From: Rhynchopus euleeides
Taxonomy: Eukaryota; Euglenozoa; Diplonemea; Diplonemida; Diplonemidae
Reading direction: 5' to 3'
Assembly: GCA_963210315.1 (NCBI GenBank)
Contig: OY723292.1
Location: 1,302,001 to 1,366,000 of the forward strand
DNA length: 64,000 bases
The translations under genes and the position numbers were made by a program. Positions 43,657-55,326 of this stretch are shown piece after piece. Positions within the stretch are counted from its first letter, which is position 1; each line of letters begins with the position of its first letter. The notes beneath the pieces are model-generated. The model did no database searches and was not told where the DNA came from. It was given only the letters and a program-made list of their open reading frames with translations.

Positions 43657-44306
43657 CAGTGCCGCAGAAAAGTTTCGAACGAACAAAAGTTTTAAAATTC
43701 TCCGTTCGAAAGTTTTTTCGTCTCAAAACTTCTGTTTTGTTTTAAAAGTTATTTTCCTGCATCATGGGAGTTTCCTAGAGGTGTGTGGATGATGTGCCAC
43801 ATGTGCAACACTCCAGCGCTGTGAACAGGCAGTCTTTGGGTCAGGCGGGTGTCAGCATCCTTCAACCTCACTCAGGTTACTCCTATCTGTCCCCTATCGC
43901 CAGGTTTGCTGCGAGTTGCCCAAAGCGGATGAGCTTGCGGATCGCAGGCAGAGAGGCCAGAAGAGGAATGTCCAACCTCAACAGGGTCGTTATCCCAGTC
44001 GAGTGGTTTCCGCAACCGAGCGGTCCATCCCTCCAAACCACTCGACATGGGGGCCTTTTCGAGTCCACTGGATGCTGACATCGCAAATAGAATGACCTCG
44101 ACCTGTCCAGTCCTGTCAAGAAGTATTTTTAGTATCTCTCTTGTCAAAAAATCTTTGTCCGAAAACACTTCGGAGAAAGATCCTTGACTTTGAAACAAAG
44201 TATTGAACAAAAGAATGTTTTAAAATTTTTCGAGAACCGCGATTTTCGTCTTAAAACTTAAAATTATCTTAAAATTTATCGTGTTCGAAACTTTTCTGTG
44301 GCACTG
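43657..44306. mobile_element. Tc1-type MITE-A, copy 3
   Basis: 650 bp, TA-flanked, same CAGTGCCGCAG ends. Inserted inside the right arm of the CATGTA element, separating the outer 46 bp from the rest of the arm. Confidence 0.9.
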
Positions 44307-44783
44307 TATTATACTTGTAGTTATACATGTAAAATTTACAAGATCCCACCGTGTATCATACGGCTCGGACCTCGTTCCGTTCTTTCAGGGCTGTCAAAAG
44401 TCTTCCCCGCATCAGTTCACGAAATGCAGTTTTCAGCCATGGCAATTGCTCTGGCTGGTTGGAGCAGGGTGGATGATTGGCGGTGGTGGTGTCGGAAAAA
44501 GATGATCGGATTTGTCATGCAGTGGGGCTGTCTCGGCCGTGAAGGCTGGTGCGCGCACTGTTGTGATGTCGGAAATGCAACAGCAGAAAAATCCGCTGCC
44601 CTTTTATTGGTTTGTGGCTCTCTCATGTCAAGAGTGTGGGCCGCCGATCGCAAAAGAAGAAAGGGAAAATAACGTCATTTCTGCACGTCACCCCTGCCTT
44701 GGGTTGCCTTGGTATCAGGTAAAGGCGTTTAGTTTGGTCGTCGACACCATACAAAATGGAGCGCCGTGGCAAATTAGAATCAC

Positions 44784-44812
44784 CACGAACACTCCCAACG
44801 GGAGTGTTCGTG
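44784..44812. repeat. Perfect 13-bp hairpin with AAC loop
   Basis: CACGAACACTCCC, loop AAC, GGGAGTGTTCGTG. The loop is the same as in the 53765 hairpin. Confidence 0.9.
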
Positions 44813-45235
44813 AGGGCAACTGGCAACAGCTTCTGGAATTCTTATCATTGTCTCAGAATTTGTCTGCATCTCAGGCAGCTCTCTCACGTGCTGGTGGTGG
44901 TATCAATCGGCCCTCTCACAAACATGCGGCTGAATCGTCATGCCTTTGTTTGCAAAGGCAGGTTTATTTTTTCATTTTTTTCGGCTTTCCATATTTCTCT
45001 TTCTCTCTCTCTGCCCCTCTCTCTCTCCGCCGTCTAGTTCCTCATGTATTTTCTTCTTCTTCCCCCTCCCCGCCTCTCCTAAGGGAACTATCCTGTGGGA
45101 AGGAGGTATACATCGCCTCTAGCGGCCTTTGCTCCGTGCCGAAGTGCGACAGTGTGTCGCCTCTATGTGAGAGGTGGCACGCTTTTCTCTCGCACTCGAA
45201 CTCGAGCGAAATATTCCCTCCCCATTATTCCCTCA

Positions 45236-45459
45236 TTACGAGCGACGAAGCGTCGTAAAGTCGTGACGTCGCGAAGTATGGAAGAAAACCGTACGTCCGG
45301 AGCTTTTTTTGGATTGCCACCCTTAGCGCCAATTCACAGGGCTCTAACACAGTCTTGAGATACAAGCGTGCGTTCAGAAGAATGTATTTCGGTGGCTGCG
45401 CTATCAGCAGTTGCCGCACAGGGTGTCTACCAGAAAGCGAAGGGAGTGCAGTTTCTCCC
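45236..45459. repeat. Dispersed repeat R1, copy c
   Basis: Diverged copy: TTACGAGCGACGAAGCGTCG, AAACCGTACGTCCGG, CAGGGCTCTAACACAGTCTTG and CAGGGTGTCTACCAGAAAGC match copy a in order. Confidence 0.7.
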
Positions 45460-45710
45460 ACTGGAAGGGGTGGGGTGTGTGTGTGCGCGCGGGCTTGGTG
45501 GGGGGTGAGGGGTGATGGAGCGGTATGGCTTCCTACCCCTCCTCTCTCTCACCGCATGCTTACACAGCGCACAACGCACGCATCCCCGCCCCCGTCCCCG
45601 CTCCCCCTCACCCACACACCTGCTCTTTTTATTCTTGATCACACTTCACGCACTTTATTCTTGATCACATTCACACACTCTCGAATCATTTCTCTTTCTC
45701 TCTCCTGTGC

Positions 45711-45900
45711 TCTATTGAGCACAATTATGATGGGTAAAAGTGTAGGAGTGCTTCCGACGACCTGCTTCTTTTCTTCTGTGCGTCTAGCTATCTCGTGTTC
45801 ACATGTGATCCACACCCACATCAAATCAGCAGGCTCTAGGGTTGTGAGAGCGAGAACCGCATCATGAAGGAAGAAGGAAAACACGGTTGCTACGCTTTTT
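45711..45900. repeat. Dispersed repeat R2, copy a
   Basis: About 185 bp shared with 63261-63445: GTAAAAGTGTAGGAGTGCTT, TCTAGCTATCTCGTGTTCAC, GCAGGCTCTAGGGT and CACGGTTGCTACGCTTTT in order. A degraded relative is at 61545-61690. An inverted fragment is inside the CATGTA element at 40708-40764. Confidence 0.8.
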
Positions 45901-46883
45901 GATGTCGCTTCCTGCCCTAGGTGTGTCGCTGGAGGCATGCGGGGTGACACCCGCGAATTCTCCAACACCCCCGAGAAAATCTGCTCGCGGTGGGCACGAA
46001 GTGCTCGTTGGGGATCACAAACACACTTTGACCCCCGCCAGGGTACCCCTTCCCATGCGTGGGATCGTGCCCGCCCCCCACCCCTAGCATGTTCGCCTTC
46101 ACGCCGCGTCTTTCAACGGGCAGTGTTTATAGTGGATCGTCTGCCTGCAACACTCCCCGCTAACCCACTCTCGCAAAAAAAAATACCCCTCTCCCTCGCC
46201 CCACCCCCACCACCCCCCCGCCCCAGAACCAACATGTTTTAACTTTCATCATCCGGGAAGCGTGGAGTTATAACATTTGACGAGACGTGTTGTCGGAGAG
46301 ACGGGGTTGCGCGCGCTGTTTACTTTTTTTTTTTGCCCGCGGGGCTGCATAGCCCCGCATGCTGCGTTTCTCTTTTCTTTTGCGCGCGAACCCGACACAT
46401 TGTCAAGAACACAACTGTTATGACTTTTTTGCCCACCCCCCCCCCCCCCCGACCCCACCCCCCCCCCCGACATTTCTTTAATATTTTTCTTGATCTGGAG
46501 CGCTCTCTTTGTTTTCAAAGCAAAACAAAACAGGCTTTCTTACACGACGCGCTGTCGGGGTCTTCGACTGTCGATTCGACAGCAAAATCGACTGTCGACT
46601 GTCGACAGGTCGACTGTCGATTCGACTGTCGACCCGTCGACAGTCGACAGTCGATTTTGCTGTCGATCGACAGTCGATTCGACCTGTCGACTGTCGACCT
46701 GTCGACAGTCGACAGCTGTCGACAGCTTACTGTCGACAGGTCGACAGTCGATTTCGACAGCTATACCTGTCGACAGCTTCGACAGGTCGGATACTGGTTC
46801 ACTGACCGGTAGACAGCCTGAGTGACCTGACCCGGTCACTCAGACACTGAGTCATCTCAGACCCGTGGGTTTCTTTACCAGTT

Positions 46884-48196
46884 TCAGATTCAGATCTGCT
46901 GATCCAGAACCGCACCCTCTCCTTCCACACCAATTGTATCAGCTGCTCATGGGTCCGAGTGACGACGATAGCAATGACGATGGCTCCATAGCAAAGATGG
47001 CTACCACTGTCAAAGCTCATCTGGAACAGAAACTGTCCCAGATGGAAGTCTCCTGTATAAATACAGGGTTCGGGTTTCCCACGAGTGTAACGCAGATACG
47101 TGCAGGTGTGTCAAGAGAGTGTGCAGCTCACAGCAGTTCCTCATCCTTGGTTCTGAACCCCACAGTTCTTCGAATCACAGGGACAAGATCCAAACGATCA
47201 GGCTTTCCCGGACGCGCGGGGTTCAACTGGTGAAGACCGTTGTTGAGAGACCGTAGCGGAGGTCGACGTAGGCTTATCGCATGCTACGGCAGGGATGAGG
47301 ACTCAGCCGCCACCCCGGTGGTTTGCAGGTTGAACAGGTTGTGTGGTTCCACTGTTCAACGTAGGTCGGCCTGTCTGATAAGACTCAGCCACCCTGCGGG
47401 TCAATTTATTCCAAAAGAAGACGCCTTTGTGACCAAAAGGCAAAATTTCCTCCCGTCAGGCTCCCGTACCACAGAGGCCCGTTGCGGGTTGCCTCTGTGT
47501 ATGTGTACGTTTTGCGATGACGGGGTGTGGAACCTGGCGTAGACCGAGCTACAACCAGGCGCCGTGGGTCAATTTTTTTTAGAAAAGGCCTTGACCAAAG
47601 GCATCCCCCTAACACTTAATTGCTCTGCTTCAACCTGAACCGACCCTCTAGGCAGCGTGAGGTGGCTACGTCGAGCCACTTCGTGGACAGCTGCAGTTCC
47701 CTTCCCTTGTGTTCCTCTGTCAGGGGAACAACACAATAGCAGCACTTACGTATTGTTTCATTTCAGTCAGCCAAGGAAAGTCGAGGAGTTCGAGCCGTTG
47801 AACAGTAACCAGAGGATGACAAGCAGGTTGAATATGAAGCAGTGATCTCCTGTGTACCCTTGGACCCACATTGAACTCGAACTGAAGCCCTCAGTCGTCC
47901 TTGACCAGATTCAGACCCGCTTTTCCAGAACCGCACCCCCTCCCTCCACTCCAAGTGTATCCGCTGCTCATGGGCCCACGTGACCACAAAGACTTAATCG
48001 TGACTCCATAGCAAAGATGGCTACCACGCTCAAGACCATCTGTGAACAGACGGCGGTCTCCTGTTTCCAGGGGTATGGAATTACCACGAGTGTAATGCAG
48101 ATACGGTAGGTGTGTCAAGAAGGTTTGCAGCTCACAGCAGGTCGTCATCTTCGTTCTGAACCTTGGTTCTGAAGTCGACAGCTCCTCAAGTCGGAG
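46884..48196. repeat. Pair of 295-bp direct repeats
   Basis: Copies 46884-47178 and 47905-48196 share CCAGAACCGCACC, AGCTGCTCATGGG / CGCTGCTCATGGG, CTCCATAGCAAAGATGGCTA and CAGCTCACAGCAG in the same order. Possibly old LTRs of a very short element; no primer-binding site recognised. Confidence 0.65.
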
Positions 48197-48625
48197 GCAC
48201 ACAAAGGATGGGTTCCGCAACTGTCCAACTATCTACAGACTCACAGCCCAGAAGGTGCAGTCCAGGTTCCACAGAGCAAATTAAATGTTAGCATTTCTGC
48301 ACAACTACCGTATCGCAAATCGCAGCGGCGGTAGAAGTGACTGACTCTAAAACGGCGAGGTATCAGTCTTGACGCTGGAAAATTCCGTTCGGAAATACCA
48401 AACACATCCACAGAAAGTGGAAGGAATGGGCGCCAAGATGATGCGAACGATTTTTGGGGGGAGGAGGGGGGGGACTGCCCTGTATCGTGATACCCGTGAG
48501 GGCAAAAAAATACAGGGCAGGGAGGCACAGGCGCAGACACAACAGGGGCAACACATAGGCAGGCAACACTGGATGCAGGGCCAGAAGAAAAATATTCTCT
48601 CGGCTGGGGAGGGGGGGGGGGGCTA

Positions 48626-49385
48626 GGCTGCACTATACGTATAATACGCTACCTGGGACCCCCCGTGTATAAGTCCCCCCCCCTTACCCCCGTGTTTAAG
48701 TCCCCCCCTGGGGGTCTGGCAGGGGGGGGGACTTAAACACAGGGGGACCTAAACACGGGGGTGAGCTGGTCTGGAGGGTCATCAGGTGGCCCCTAGGCCC
48801 TCCAGGTGCTGTCAGAGTCGAAAAGTGGGGTGCCAAAAGTCCATCCGGACCGGAATTACCCCCCTACGACAGCAGAGGAAGAGGTCTTCTTGGTCTCCAC
48901 TGTGCCACCCCCGTGTTTAAGCCCCCCCTGTGTTTAGGTCCCCCCCGGCCGAAAATCGCCTCCAGGGGGGGACTTAAACACGGGGGGTCCCAGGTATACG
49001 TATAATACGTATAATACGTATTATACGCTCCGGATTTTCACCCCATTTTTGCATACACCGTACAGAGTGGCTGTCCGTGGCTGGACTTCGAGTGTGACCT
49101 TGATATCCTTGTTGAGTGTGACTCTCACTGCATCCCCCAGTCAGCTGAAGTGCATGTGGGTGTGTAACGATATCAGGTGAGAAGCGCAACCGCACCGACA
49201 AGGCGTGGAACGCTGTCGAAGTGCTGACGAACGACGCCACGAACCCAAAGTCCGGTGTGAGTCGCATCGTGGATGCTTGTGCAGTATTGCCTGAACGTAT
49301 AATACGTATTTTAACGTATAATACGCTCAACGTATAATACGTATAATACGTTATACGCTGGGGGGGTGGAACGTATAGCACAGCC
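48626..49385. mobile_element. Element with ATACGTAT arrays, nested in the TCGACAG element
   Basis: Ends GGCTGCACTATACGT and, inverted, GGCTGTGCTATACGT, between TA dinucleotides (48624-48625, 49386-49387). Inside both ends are runs of ACGTATAATACGTATTATACG. The unique core is 49030-49295. MITE-C copy 3 sits in the left array. Confidence 0.75.
48652..48994. mobile_element. G/C-rich MITE-C, copy 3
   Basis: 343 bp, TA-flanked, same CCTGGGACCCCCCGTGT inverted ends; slightly shorter than copies 1 and 2 because one CGTGTTTAAGTCC block near the right end is missing. Confidence 0.9.
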
Positions 49386-49446
49386 TAGGGGGGGGGGGAG
49401 GAGGGTCTCTCTCCTTTGTATTCGACACCGGCCTTCTCTCAGAAGG

Positions 49447-49935
49447 GTCGATTTCGACAGGTATTTCTGTCGAAATCGACTGTCGATTTCGACTGTCGAA
49501 ATCGACAGAAATACCTGTCGAAATCGACAGTCGAAAATCGACAGTCGATTTCGACAGGTATTTCTGTCGATTTCGACAGTCGAAAATCGACAGTCGAAAT
49601 CGACAGAAATACCTGTCGAAATCGACAGTCGAAACCGACAGTCGAAAATCGACAGTCGAAATCGACAGAAATACCTGTCGAAATCGACAGTCGAAACCGA
49701 CAGTCGAAAATCGACAGTCGATTTCGGCAGTCGAAATCGACTGTCGATTTCGACAGGTATACCTGCGAATTCGACAGTCGATTTCGACAGTCGAAAATCG
49801 ACCTGTCGAAACCTCTGTCGAAAGACCTGTCTTCGACAGGTCGTTCGACAGGTATTTCGACAGGTAACCTGTCGATTTTCGACTGTCGAACGACCGGTCG
49901 AAACGCATGTCGTCTGTCGATTTCGACTGGTCGAC
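49447..49935. repeat. Right TCGACAG array
   Basis: About 490 bp of CTGTCGA / TCGACAG words joined by AAA or TTT and by GGTATTTCTG / CAGAAATACC spacers. Nearly every word is followed by its reverse complement, giving serial palindromes such as CTGTCGAAATCGACAG. Confidence 0.95.
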
Positions 49936-49960
49936 ATTGTTCCTGACAGCGCGTCGTGTA

Positions 49961-51860
<1,900 letters not shown>

Positions 51861-51866
51861 TGTCGT

Positions 51867-52601
51867 CTACTTAACTACGCGGGCCCGCGGCCCGGTAGAC
51901 TCCCCTTGTTTGAGAGAGGAGCTGCTCTGGTGGGGTGAGGGAAGTGACACAGGAGGAGGAGGAGGCGCAGGCGCCACACGGTCTGTAGCGCCCGGTGACG
52001 CGCTACGTGAGGAAGGAGGATTAAGGTAGGCCCGGAAGCCTGTAGGCGCGTGCGGTGACCGCGCACGGGCGGAGGAGGAAGAGGCACCAGAACGGGGCCT
52101 TTGGGGAAGGGCTGCGTCAACGGACACGCCGTCGGGAGGGGAGGTAGTAGGAGAAGGTGGGTCCGGATCAGCGGCGCCCACGTCAGCGTCAGCGTCAGCG
52201 TCAGCGGTGGGGATCACGTGGTCGACCCTAGGCCTTTGGGCAGGCAGTGCCGGGGTGGAACCGGTATGCGCCTCTAAGGCGGTGCGCTTCAGCTGCGCCA
52301 CGGCGGGGATGGATGGCCTGACGCCGTCGGGTGAGAGCCTCCTACGAGGCTGCATCAGGTGGCGGTGGGGTGAGCCCGGGGAGCACACGGTATGGGCCAG
52401 CCTCTTCAGGATAACTGGAGGGGTGGCGGGCTCGGGAGTAGCGGGACACGGGGTCGCTTCAGGGGAGGGCTGAGGCGCAGGCTCTCTCTCTCTCTCTCTC
52501 TTCATGCACCTCTCTCGTGCTCGGGGGAATCTCGCGCTCACGCATGCCGAACAGGTGAACCGCCTCACAAAATAGGTGGCAGCACTGACACAGTTCGGCA
52601 C
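51867..52601 (-). CDS. Possible Ser/Pro/Ala-rich protein or element ORF1 remnant
   Basis: Open frame of up to 244 residues on the minus strand (first codon GTG; an ATG lies further in at CMKRERER). It is Pro/Ser/Ala/Arg-rich with an ADADADADV run, RRRLSPDGVRPSIPAVAQLK and SPTTSPPDGVSVDAALPQRP. No domain recognised. It lies between two CT tracts (51644-51808 and 52483-52500), so it may be an ORF1-type remnant of a mobile element. The opposite strand has stops, but low complexity makes the call weak. Confidence 0.3.
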   Translation of the reverse strand: MPNCVSAATYFVRRFTCSACVSARFPRARERCMKREREREPAPQPSPEATPCPATPEPATPPVILKRLAHTVCSPGSPHRHLMQPRRRLSPDGVRPSIPAVAQLKRTALEAHTGSTPALPAQRPRVDHVIPTADADADADVGAADPDPPSPTTSPPDGVSVDAALPQRPRSGASSSSARARSPHAPTGFRAYLNPPSSRSASPGATDRVAPAPPPPPVSLPSPHQSSSSLKQGESTGPRARVVK

Positions 52602-53617
52602 TGACTGCGGATATCCCTAAAAGAAAGTCTGAATAAACCCGTGAAAGGGGGGTTCGCACCCCCCACTCCTCTCCAAAGGGGTCTCCATGCATCTCCACAT
52701 TTACTCCACCTCTATGGGGGAGGGGGTGGGCCTTTGCTGTGTGTCAAACTGTGGCTGATTGTCTCCTCTGTAGTGAGGCTGGCTGAGCGGGCTGACGTTT
52801 TCTGCACACTTCTGAACTTTGAAGGTCCCTTCCCCGCCCCCCCCCAAAAAAAAATCATAAAATTTGCCTGTCTATCTCTGCGGTTTCTCCAAAAGTGTGC
52901 GTGTGTTTCGAGATAATTTTGTCTTTTTGTCTTTGTGTGTGAAAAATGCGAAAAAATGTCAGCAATGCTTCCACAAAACGGGTCAATAAAGACCCCCGGG
53001 GGGAACAAGCGTGGCCAGAAGTACCCCCAAACAGCGTCCCTTCCCCTCACCCGAAGGTGTAGGGTGCTGTAAGACACGGCCCCAAAAGTATAGTTCAACA
53101 TCGGTCAAAGCGGCCTTCCCCCCTCCCCCCTCATCAAGAGCGGGATTGCCGGGGATGGCGCTGCGATGGAACAGTGGTTCGAAGAAGTGTGCGTCAAAAA
53201 ATATCATTTCCGGTGGAAGTACCCCTTGGAAGGGGAACAAAGGCCCGTTTTTTTAGCCGCTGCACCCGAAAGGCTGGCCGGCGGTTTGGGCCGTTACAGC
53301 TCACCGATGTTCGCTTCTTTCAGACGTGTGGTGTTTCTACAGGAGTGGTCATCGCAAGTCACCAAAGCCGCGCTTCCAGAAGCCTAACACCCAAGTATAC
53401 CTTATCTTTGGATGGAATGTGCTTCATGGAGCTGTGTTGTCGATATGTCCACGGTTGTAGCACTAGATCATTCATTCAGATCTATTTGTTAGAACGGCGG
53501 GGACGACAGGTTGTGGCTGAATGTGATGTCACTTTCCTGCGTGTGAACCAGAAAAAAAAATCGGCGTTTTCATTACAGGCCCGCTCCTTTTTAGTGGGCT
53601 CTTAATTGGATAATTTG
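52602..53617. other. Stretch with repeat R3 relic, no supported gene
   Basis: A diverged R3 copy is at 52739-52835. Two overlapping frames (53166-53387, 53174-53605) have no recognisable domain. Confidence 0.45.
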
Positions 53618-53764
53618 TATTAACCCGGGTTCCTATTTAGTGAATATTTATTAATTTTTCGCACCGCAAATTTTGTCGAATAATTAATTATTTTTTGCGG
53701 CGGTCCCTCCGACGGTACGGTATTGGTCGTGCGAGAAGTGCATAAGACACACGGAGTTCCTCGG

Positions 53765-53815
53765 GTGACAGGTGTGGTGAGTAACAGCAACGCTGTTACT
53801 CACCACACCTGTCAC
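53765..53815. repeat. 24-bp perfect hairpin with AAC loop
   Basis: Arm GTGACAGGTGTGGTGAGTAA continues to CAGC, then loop AAC, then the exact complement. The stop of the transposase fragment falls inside the right arm, so the hairpin marks where the gene is cut off. Confidence 0.95.
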
Positions 53816-54246
53816 ACCAGCGCCGAGAAGCGGGTAGCTGTGATCGGCCACCCGAGCGCGCGGGTCCGCTGCGTGAGATTCAGCACCTTCTCCATCTCAC
53901 CGTCTGTGAGGAGGGGCTTCGGTCCCCGCTGCCTGGGCACGTGGTAGTCGCCCGTATCCACCTTGTGCTTTACATATTTCGAAACCAGCGCGGCGGACAC
54001 CTTCTTCTCGCTGTTCTTCTCCTTCCACTCCTTCACCGCGTCCACTTGACACTCCCTCTGTTGGGCGAGGTCAGTCAGGTGTACGATGTCCGCCACAGAA
54101 AGGGTGGTGCGCTGCGACTGCTTCTCAAGTATTTCCTCCACAAGAGCTACGTTGTCCGCCTCCTTCTGGGCAGCCTCGGAAGCCGCAGCCGCTGCCCTCC
54201 CCGCCGCCTCAAGGGCCACGTCGATGGGGGTAACTGTTCCGCTCAT
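53812..54246 (-). pseudogene. N-terminal part of a pogo/psq-type transposase
   Basis: 144 residues from ATG 54246. An Ala/Glu-rich helical start is followed by a helix-turn-helix-like segment (KKVSAALVSKYVKHKVDTGD) and RGPKPLLTDGEMEKVLNLTQ ... ALGWPITATRF. The G-x-KP-LLT-x-x-E-E/M block followed by a G-x-P-x-T turn resembles the DNA-binding region of pogo/CENP-B-type transposases. No DDE residues follow because the frame ends in the hairpin. It may still bind the element ends. Family match is from memory and moderate. Confidence 0.5.
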
Positions 54247-55157
54247 TGTGATGGAGGGTCCGGGATATGTTCTCGCTTCCTGGTGTGTGATTCGTGTCGT
54301 GTATTGGAGTGATTCAGAGGGAGGGGGTGGAATGAACGGTAGTCAACTAGATTGTGTGGGGCGCGATTAAACGTGGTTTTTATTTAGTGAATAATTATTT
54401 TTTTTTCGGAGACTTCACTAAATAGAAACCCGGATTAATATGGTCGGGCCTGTAACCCTTTAGACATCGGGGGGGTACGATTTAGAAGGCCCAAAAAACC
54501 GGAATTCTGGCCACTTTGCCCAGTAAGCAATTTTCTACTACACCAAAATCGGAATTTTTTTTCATGGTGAAACGCGTTGTTTCAGAACGATCCGAGAATC
54601 GACTTTTTTTTTGTGAGAAAAATATATTTTTTCCCACGGCAGGCGACTCCCAATGACCACCCAAAATGGTTTTGGCTGATTTTCGGGCCCAGCCACGTGG
54701 CCAAACCGGACCCCCAGATTCGGGAAAAATAACCGAAAAATGTGTTTTTCGGGCAGAACGAGGACAGCGCAGTTCACGATGCCGAGACTTGGTGAAAAAG
54801 TCAAAAAATCTCGATTTTCGCCTGCAGATCCAATTTTTGGGTGAAAAAGGTGAAAAATGCAGGGTTTGTGGGGTCAGGTCACCAGACTCAGACGCACCTT
54901 TCGGGCAGTTTTGGGGCGTATCTTTCCAGAAATGCGTTTTTAGGGGGCCTGGGGGTGTTTCGAGGCCATTTCTGTGACCACAGGTGCAGGACCCTCGGGT
55001 GGCCAGAAACCACCAAAAACCGAAAAATAGGTGGGTCCGAAATTTGGTTTCGGCCGGAAAATTTTTCAAATTTGGAATTTTTTCAGAATTTTTTCTGTCG
55101 TGAAATGCGCTGTTCTCGCCGTTTCCGAGAACATATTTTTCCCGAAAATTTTTTTTT

Positions 55158-55292
55158 GTAGCCTCATGCAATGAAGGAGGAAATGGAACACGGAGAAAGC
55201 AGGTCATTCGAGTTTACGGCACGCGTAGTGCCGTAATTGCAGAGCCACATCTCACCTCATCACAGGTCGAGGTGTGTGCGTTTCACCACAAC
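55158..55292 (+). repeat. Split direct repeat A1
   Basis: 135 bp, identical to A2. Contains a 9-bp hairpin TTACGGCAC-GCGTA-GTGCCGTAA (55214-55236). Confidence 0.95.
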
Positions 55293-55326
55293 TCTCACAA
55301 CCTCTCCCAAACAACCAAACAACACA

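Larger units (their letters stand above)
39933..44354. mobile_element. Large inverted-repeat element with CATGTA arrays
   Basis: The outermost 45 bases (from ACACGGTGGGATCTTGTAAA) recur exactly, inverted, at the right end. Symmetry continues for about 170 bp if the MITE at 43657 is removed. Arms and inner tracts are built from CATGTA, GCAAGTA and CTTGATA words in both orientations. Next to the arms, ATTGGTGCCCCTGA (about 40096) and its inverse (about 41082) bracket a 1-kb unique core. Target duplication is probably TA, but the left side has one extra A. Four smaller elements are inserted in the arrays. Confidence 0.75.
44355..46542. other. Stretch with dispersed repeats, no supported gene
   Basis: Contains R1 copy c (45236-45459), R2 copy a (45711-45900), a 29-nt hairpin at 44784-44812, and C-rich runs. 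The 248-residue frame at 44512-45258 lacks domains and crosses low-complexity pyrimidine sequence. Confidence 0.5.
46543..49958. mobile_element. Element with TCGACAG subterminal arrays
   Basis: Terminal inverted repeats CACGACGCGCTGTC, flanked by TA on both sides (46541-46542, 49959-49960). Immediately inside each end is an array of CTGTCGA and TCGACAG words: about 46565-46790 on the left, 49447-49935 on the right. Between them are a pair of diverged 295-bp direct repeats and a nested element (48626-49385). No transposase ORF found. Open frames across the arrays are artefacts of the repeat. The superfamily is unclear; CACTA elements also have subterminal motif arrays but make 3-bp target duplications. 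Confidence 0.75.
53620..54438 (-). mobile_element. TA-flanked element with pogo/psq-type transposase fragment
   Basis: Ends TTAACCCGGGTTCCTATTTA and, inverted, TTAATCCGGGTTTCTATTTA (25 bp with 2 mismatches through AGTGAA), between TA dinucleotides. A second TATTTAGTGAATAATTATT copy lies just inside the right end. The inside holds one minus-strand ORF (53812-54246) and a 51-nt hairpin (53765-53815). At about 820 bp it is too short for a full transposase, so it is a deletion derivative. Confidence 0.8.

Noticed and set aside
39950..44340. CATGTA tracts as telomere or centromere repeats
   Set aside because: They occur as inverted arms of one element with inserted MITEs, not as long head-to-tail arrays.
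44512..45258. 248-residue plus-strand frame
   Set aside because: No domain, crosses a pyrimidine-rich tract, and its end lies in repeat R1.
46443..46472. Poly(C) region as an assembly gap or artefact
   Set aside because: Such runs are common throughout the window, so they are probably genuine, though exact lengths may be inaccurate.
49447..49935. TCGACAG array as a CRISPR array
   Set aside because: No constant repeat with unique spacers; units alternate in orientation and the genome is eukaryotic.
54482..55207. 241-residue minus-strand frame
   Set aside because: Lies in A/T-homopolymer element DNA, mostly repeated FF/KK/RK strings, and enters repeat A1; no domain.
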